Shown one piece after another: positions 58,955 through 64,000 of a DNA stretch of 64,000 nucleotides. The notes beneath the pieces were generated by a model. It was not told the DNA's origin, searched no databases, and worked only from the letters and a program-made list of their open reading frames with translations. This DNA is from Brevinematales bacterium (GTDB lineage Bacteria > Spirochaetota > Brevinematia > Brevinematales > GWF1-51-8): the NCBI GenBank assembly GCA_020059465.1, contig JAGVBZ010000008.1, positions 1-64,000 of the forward strand. Reading direction: 5' to 3'. Made by a program: the position numbers and the translations under genes. Numbering within the stretch: the first letter of the stretch is position 1; each line of letters opens with the position of its first letter.

Positions 58955-60553
58955 ATGAAAAAACTCTATTTCGTCATTCTATTTCTAATTATAGTGTTTT
59001 CCGGACAGGGTTTCGCGATAATCCCGGAGGCGTACGATGATCTCTATCAAATCCTGACGACCCGGTTTGCCGGCAAGATCAAGCAGTGGTCGGACGGCGA
59101 TCCGTTATCCTTATTTTCCACCGTGTACAAGTTCGACCAACAGGGGTGGATCAATTATATCAAAGACCCGACCGGGTGTTTTACAGTGGCCTATGAAGCG
59201 GACCGTACGGTGATAACGGTCGAGGGGGAATTCTACGATAAGTCTTATTACTACTGCCGTTTCACGCTGACCACGAACCGGGATTTCCAGAACGTCATTG
59301 TAGAAAACGGCGCGTCCAGGACTAAAACGGTAATCCAATTCACCTACGGCGCCAACGGGAAACTTATCCATAAAAAGGTAATTGTTTCCAAGGATGGCAA
59401 GGATAAGACCCTCGACCTGAAATATATTTACGACGGAAAGGGAGTCCTGCTCGAGGAGAACACGTACGAGAACGGCGAAATGCTGACCTATAAGCAGGCG
59501 TATGTTTGCGACGCGAGCGGGTGTGTCCTCGAGAAAACATCGTTCTACAAGAGCCAGTTCGATAATAAACCTAAACTGACCGAAAAGAATGTGTATACCT
59601 ATGATTCAGCGTACAATGTCACGTCCAAGAAGGTATACGATTATCACGGTGTGTTGAAGGACAGTATGGGATATGCCTATAACTCGCAGAAAAATATCAT
59701 CGAGAAAACTCACTACCTTCAGGGGGGAAAGGTCGATTATTCGACCATGTACCATTACTCCGCGGACGAGATGAAACTACTCTATTCGTATACCTATAAA
59801 GGCGGGGTCTATTCGTCAGTCCAGAAATTCCTGTACGATGCGAACGGCAGCATGATCCAGAAGTACTATTTCACCCCCGAAGGGAAGCTCGACAGTTTCA
59901 TGAAAGTCACGCTCGACGCGAAAAATAGAATTACCGAGGAAGTTTACTACAACGATAAGACGCAGATCGATTATACGCTCAGATACGTCTACGATTCGAA
60001 GGGGCTGATGACCGAGCAGAACGAGGTTTATCCCGACAATAGTAAGGGATTCCGGTATGTGTATACCTACGATTCGAAGGGATACCTCACCCTCGAAACA
60101 GACTACGAGCCCGGCGGAAAGCTCGATTCTACCTATAAATATATCAACAGCCCTGCCGGTAAGGTACAGACACTGATTTGCGCCGGTCCCGACGGGAAAA
60201 TGCAGTACCGCATCGAGTATCTTTACAATCCCGACGGCAAGCTCGCCAAAGAGAAAAAGTACAATCAGGACAATATGCTGGAATACACTTACCAGTACAT
60301 TTTCAATCATATGGGACAGGTGATGGAGGAACGTAAAATCACCCCGTCGGGAAATATCATATACGGCTATCTTCTATGGTATAACAACAAGGGCAGACTT
60401 GTCACAAAGAAGGAATATTCCCCCGGATGCATGCTCGACATCCGCGAAATCTATACGTACGACTCGAAGGGAAACCTTATCCTCATCGAGACATCGGATA
60501 CCGGCGGCAATATTGTCAAAAAGCAGGAGTACCGGATTCTCTACTGGGAATAG
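58955..60553 (+). CDS. secreted YD/RHS-like repeat protein
   Basis: Signal peptide MKKLYFVILFLIIVFSGQGFA; many Y.YDSKG.L..E..Y..GGK.D repeats. Confidence 0.8.
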   Translation: MKKLYFVILFLIIVFSGQGFAIIPEAYDDLYQILTTRFAGKIKQWSDGDPLSLFSTVYKFDQQGWINYIKDPTGCFTVAYEADRTVITVEGEFYDKSYYYCRFTLTTNRDFQNVIVENGASRTKTVIQFTYGANGKLIHKKVIVSKDGKDKTLDLKYIYDGKGVLLEENTYENGEMLTYKQAYVCDASGCVLEKTSFYKSQFDNKPKLTEKNVYTYDSAYNVTSKKVYDYHGVLKDSMGYAYNSQKNIIEKTHYLQGGKVDYSTMYHYSADEMKLLYSYTYKGGVYSSVQKFLYDANGSMIQKYYFTPEGKLDSFMKVTLDAKNRITEEVYYNDKTQIDYTLRYVYDSKGLMTEQNEVYPDNSKGFRYVYTYDSKGYLTLETDYEPGGKLDSTYKYINSPAGKVQTLICAGPDGKMQYRIEYLYNPDGKLAKEKKYNQDNMLEYTYQYIFNHMGQVMEERKITPSGNIIYGYLLWYNNKGRLVTKKEYSPGCMLDIREIYTYDSKGNLILIETSDTGGNIVKKQEYRILYWE

Positions 60554-60614
60554 CCCCCGGCTTCGTTCAGGGGGACATTCCGGAGAAATACTATCTAGGA
60601 CTGATGAGGAAAAA

Positions 60615-61316
60615 ATGAATAGTCAGCAGATCAAACAGATCGCTATGGAATTAGGCGCCGATCTCTGCGGGATCGCGTCGGAGGAAAGGTTCTCCGGCGC
60701 GCCGGAAGGATTCCGCCCGCGCGATATCTACTCGAAATGCAAATCGGTAGCGGTGTTCGCGAAACGTGTGCCGTCCGAATCCCTCTACGCGGAGAACATT
60801 ATCTCCTATACGCATATCAATAACCTCGTCATGCAGGAGACCGACCGGACCGCGTTGTCGATCTCGCTCGCGCTTCAGGATAAGGGCATCCCGAATGTCA
60901 TGATTCCCACCGACGACCCGTTGGAGTACTGGGAACCGGAGAACCAGTACGCCCGCGGGATACTTTCCCTGCGTCACGCCGGATACCTGTCCGGTCTCGG
61001 ATACCTTGGGAAAAACACCCTGCTGATCAACCCGCGCTATGGGAATATGTTACAGATCGGCGCGGTGCTTCTGGGTATCGTTCTCGAACCGGATAAGATA
61101 CTCGATACGAGATGTCCCGACGGATGCAGGCTCTGTATCGACAACTGCCCGGCGGGTGCGCTTGACGGTACGACAGTCATCCAGAAACTCTGCCGCCCGC
61201 TGTCCAATTTCAAAACCGAAAAGGGCTATACCCTCAAGAAGTGCTATAGATGCCGTAATGTCTGCCCGTCTGCGGCGGGTACTGCGCGTACTTCGCACAC
61301 TAATCCCATTACATAG
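60615..61316 (+). CDS. QueG (epoxyqueuosine reductase)-like 4Fe-4S protein
   Basis: YLSGLGYLGKNTLLINPRYGNMLQIGAVL; CPDGCRLCIDNCPAGAL...CYRCRNVCP; start MNSQQIKQIAMELGADLCGIAS. Confidence 0.8.
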   Translation: MNSQQIKQIAMELGADLCGIASEERFSGAPEGFRPRDIYSKCKSVAVFAKRVPSESLYAENIISYTHINNLVMQETDRTALSISLALQDKGIPNVMIPTDDPLEYWEPENQYARGILSLRHAGYLSGLGYLGKNTLLINPRYGNMLQIGAVLLGIVLEPDKILDTRCPDGCRLCIDNCPAGALDGTTVIQKLCRPLSNFKTEKGYTLKKCYRCRNVCPSAAGTARTSHTNPIT

Positions 61317-61446
61317 TATGGTACTCAATCAGACAGTCAGCCTGCGATGAATAAACAGCATAGCCGTCGCGTACCTCGTACGCAAATCCTATTAGGTAAT
61401 ACTGCAATTATTCGGTTCAGCCAGCCTGCGGATGACAAATAGACCA

Positions 61447-61788
61447 TTATCCCCGGAATATAAAGAATACCGCGCCCATCAGGCATAACGCCGCCCACAG
61501 GTAATTCAGCTTGATCGGCTGGCCCATATAGAACACGGCGAACGGGACGAACACCGCGAGGGTAATCACTTCCTGCATGATCTTCAGTTTCGGGAGGTCA
61601 AGCACCGTATAACCGATCCGGTTCGCGGGCACCTGCAGCATATACTCGAACAGCGCGATACCCCAACTTACCAGCGCGGCGATCCACCACGGTTTATCGT
61701 GGAGATTCTTCAGGTGGGAATACCACGCGAACGTCATGAATACGTTGGAACACACGAGAAGCAGAATAGTCTGCGCGATAGGAGGCAT
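61447..61788 (-). CDS. DMT-type/DUF486 small membrane protein
   Basis: TFAWYSHLKN....WWIAALVSWGIALFEYMLQVPANRIGY...LKIMQEVITLAVFVPFAVFYMGQ. Confidence 0.88.
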   Translation of the reverse strand: MPPIAQTILLLVCSNVFMTFAWYSHLKNLHDKPWWIAALVSWGIALFEYMLQVPANRIGYTVLDLPKLKIMQEVITLAVFVPFAVFYMGQPIKLNYLWAALCLMGAVFFIFRG

Positions 61789-61869
61789 GTTTTTCTCCGG
61801 GATAATGAAGAAATCGAATCACCCAATTATCGGCAGAATTTGTTCGCGGTATCTATCTGCATCGTACTT

Positions 61870-63282
61870 TTATTTCGCCCCGGCTGCCTTCAGGAGATTG
61901 ATCATTTCTATATTTCCTTTTTTATTAGCAATACCCATCGCCGTCATGCCTTTCTTAGAAACCGCATTGATATCGGCTTTCGCCGCAATTAATACATTTA
62001 CGGCATCTGTTTGCCCGAATTCAGCCGCCAGCATCAACGCCGTCCAGCCAAAAATATCAACACTATTAATATCAGCCTTCGCCGTTATTAACGCGGTTAA
62101 TGTGCCGGAATACCCATGACCTGCCGCGATTATCAACGCAGTCGCTCCGTCTTTTTTTGCAGCATTGACATTAGCCCCCGCCGCAATCAGCGCATTTACT
62201 GCATCCGTATGCCCATTTTCCGCCGCGAACATCAACGCCGTCCAGCCATCGTTATTGCTCGCGTTAACATCAACCTTTCCCGCAATTAGCGTTTCTACTA
62301 CGTCTGTATGTCCGTTCTGCGCGGCAACCATCAAGACGGTGGTGCTGTTTTTTGTTTCCGCGTTTATATCAGCTTTCGCGGCAATCAGCGCATCTATTAT
62401 GCCCATCTTTCCGCTGGCGGCCGCTGACATTAGCGCCGTCCAGCCGGATTCGCTGACCGCGTTAACGTCAGCCTTCGCATTAATCAGCGTCTTTACAGTA
62501 TCCATATGTCCGCCATACGCCGCATTCATCAACATTGTCCATCCGGTTTTATTAACCGCGTTAATATCGGCCTTTGCTGCGATCAGCGCCTTAACCGCGT
62601 CTGTATGTCCTTTTTCAGCCGCAATCATCAATACCGTCCAGCCGTCTTTATCAACCGCGTTGACATCAGCCTTTGCCGTTATCAACGCCCTTACAATGTC
62701 CGTATATCCTTTTGCCGATGCTTTTATCAACGCCGTCGCACCACCCTTTTTAACAGCGTCAACATCGGCTTTCGCGGCAATCAGCGCCTTTACAGCGCCT
62801 GTATTCCCTGTGTCCGCCGCGATCATCAATGCAGTCCAGCCGTCTTTATCTACTGCGTTGACATCAGCCTTCGCTATAATCAGCATCTTTATTATGTCCG
62901 TACTTCCGTTCTTCGCAGCAAACATCAATGCCGTCGCGCCCTTATTATTACCCGCGTTTACATTAGCCTTCACGGCTATCAGAGCCTTCACTGTGTCCGT
63001 ATGTCCTTTTTCCGCCGCAAACATCAATGCCGTTTTATTGTACTTACTGATTATGTTTACATCAGCCTTCGCTGAAATCAGCGCATTGATTACATCAACA
63101 TTTCCTTTTTCAGCCGCAATCATCAACGCCGTTTCACCGTCCTTATTTAGTACTTCGTTTATATCCCCCTTATAATTCTTAATAAACTCGATATCCCCTT
63201 CCTTCGCCGCGTCCAGCAGATTATCCGCAGGGAATAACATCGCCGGAAATAAAAATAGTATCAACACTATGAATTTCATCAT
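61870..63282 (-). CDS. secreted ankyrin-repeat protein (about 13 repeats)
   Basis: Signal peptide MMKFIVLILFLFPAMLFPAD; repeated KDGWTALMIAAEKGHTDAVKALIAAKADVNAV units. Confidence 0.95.
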   Translation of the reverse strand: MMKFIVLILFLFPAMLFPADNLLDAAKEGDIEFIKNYKGDINEVLNKDGETALMIAAEKGNVDVINALISAKADVNIISKYNKTALMFAAEKGHTDTVKALIAVKANVNAGNNKGATALMFAAKNGSTDIIKMLIIAKADVNAVDKDGWTALMIAADTGNTGAVKALIAAKADVDAVKKGGATALIKASAKGYTDIVRALITAKADVNAVDKDGWTVLMIAAEKGHTDAVKALIAAKADINAVNKTGWTMLMNAAYGGHMDTVKTLINAKADVNAVSESGWTALMSAAASGKMGIIDALIAAKADINAETKNSTTVLMVAAQNGHTDVVETLIAGKVDVNASNNDGWTALMFAAENGHTDAVNALIAAGANVNAAKKDGATALIIAAGHGYSGTLTALITAKADINSVDIFGWTALMLAAEFGQTDAVNVLIAAKADINAVSKKGMTAMGIANKKGNIEMINLLKAAGAK

Positions 63283-63612
63283 ACGAAGCCCCCTATTAAA
63301 TCATTTAAAACTATTGTAATTCCAGTAAACTATTCTGTCAATGAATCGTTTTTTTATCCGCGTATCCGATCAATCCGCCGGCCCCATTATCACACGGATT
63401 ACACGGATTGCGCCGATTCGCGCGGAAACCGGAGGCCGAGTGCGAAGCATATCGAGGCGGGCTTATCATTCATTATCATTCGCGTTTATTCGTGTTTATT
63501 TGCCGATGGTTTCCTATTTCACTTTTTACTTTACACTTTCAACTTCCTGCTGAACAAAAAAACCGCCCGCAGGACATACCCACGGACGGCCGATTATTAC
63601 CTATATTCAGCG

Positions 63613-64000
63613 TTAAAACTCGACCTTCACCCCTTCCCGCATCGTCACCGATTCGATCTCGTAGTACGGTTTCTTTACAAACCCGCCCATACCCGCGATG
63701 ATCGCGCCGGGGAACATCTGGGTCGCATTGTTGTAATCGCGTACGACCGCGTTGTAGTAACGTCTCGAACGCTCGATCTCGGTCTCGATCTGCTGGAGCT
63801 GTTCCATCAGTTCATTGAACTGCTTGTCGGCCTTGAGATCGGGATAGCTCTCGGTGAGAGAATAGACGCTCCGGAGGGTCTGGGTCAGCATGTTCTCCGC
63901 TTCGATCTGCTTCTGGACGTCGTCGGCCTTGATATTAATCGCCTGGTTACGCGCCTGTATGACACGTTCGAGAGTTTCGCTCTCGTGTTTGGTGTACCCC
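63613..64000 (-). CDS. LemA-family protein (5' end beyond the window)
   Basis: Frame stays open to the window edge: VYTKHESETLERVIQARNQAINIKADDVQKQIEAENMLTQTLRSVYSLTESYPDLKADKQFNELMEQLQQIETEIERSRRYYNAVVRDYN. Confidence 0.9.
   Translation of the reverse strand, partial: GYTKHESETLERVIQARNQAINIKADDVQKQIEAENMLTQTLRSVYSLTESYPDLKADKQFNELMEQLQQIETEIERSRRYYNAVVRDYNNATQMFPGAIIAGMGGFVKKPYYEIESVTMREGVKVEF

Noticed and set aside
61334-61439. Degenerate direct repeat CAGYCAGCCTGCG(G)ATGA (61334 and 61418)
   Set aside because: Short and only two copies; could be chance or decayed intergenic repeat.
62165-63175. 336-aa plus-strand ORF across the ankyrin gene
   Set aside because: Shadow frame created by the 99-bp periodicity of the ankyrin repeats on the minus strand; low-complexity translation.

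Overview
The window is a dense bacterial chromosomal segment with about 50 credible protein-coding genes. I found no rRNA or tRNA, no CRISPR array, and no transposase or phage genes. The many envelope/secreted proteins (lipoproteins, a UPF0164/PorV-like barrel, FlgD-type Ig repeats, OmpA C-terminus) suggest a diderm. A spirochaete-like affinity is possible but is only an inference. Housekeeping anchors are DnaA, RNase R, RibD, PanB, glycogen phosphorylase, PTS enzyme I, a PyrK-like protein, MoxR/DUF58, TldD-like, QueG-like, dodecin and LemA (cut by the right edge). The items most worth a second look are: (1) three tandem parvulin-type PPIases whose SurA-like chaperone segment appears duplicated on both sides of the parvulin domain; (2) an AT-rich lipoprotein made of nine exact-length 32-aa repeats (9 x 96 bp), sitting between two near-identical copies of a promoter upstream of the moxR operon; (3) a probable operon of a periplasmic-binding/PAS/GAF sensor without an output domain, followed by two divergent serpins with different predicted P1 residues; (4) a tandem pair of Ser-rich single-TM proteins with a conserved uncharacterised domain; (5) a histidine-kinase-like protein whose H-box His position is Glu; (6) a DnaA whose DNA-binding signature reads GGKAHTTV, with no canonical DnaA boxes seen upstream. 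All family names come from motif recognition by eye, with no database search.
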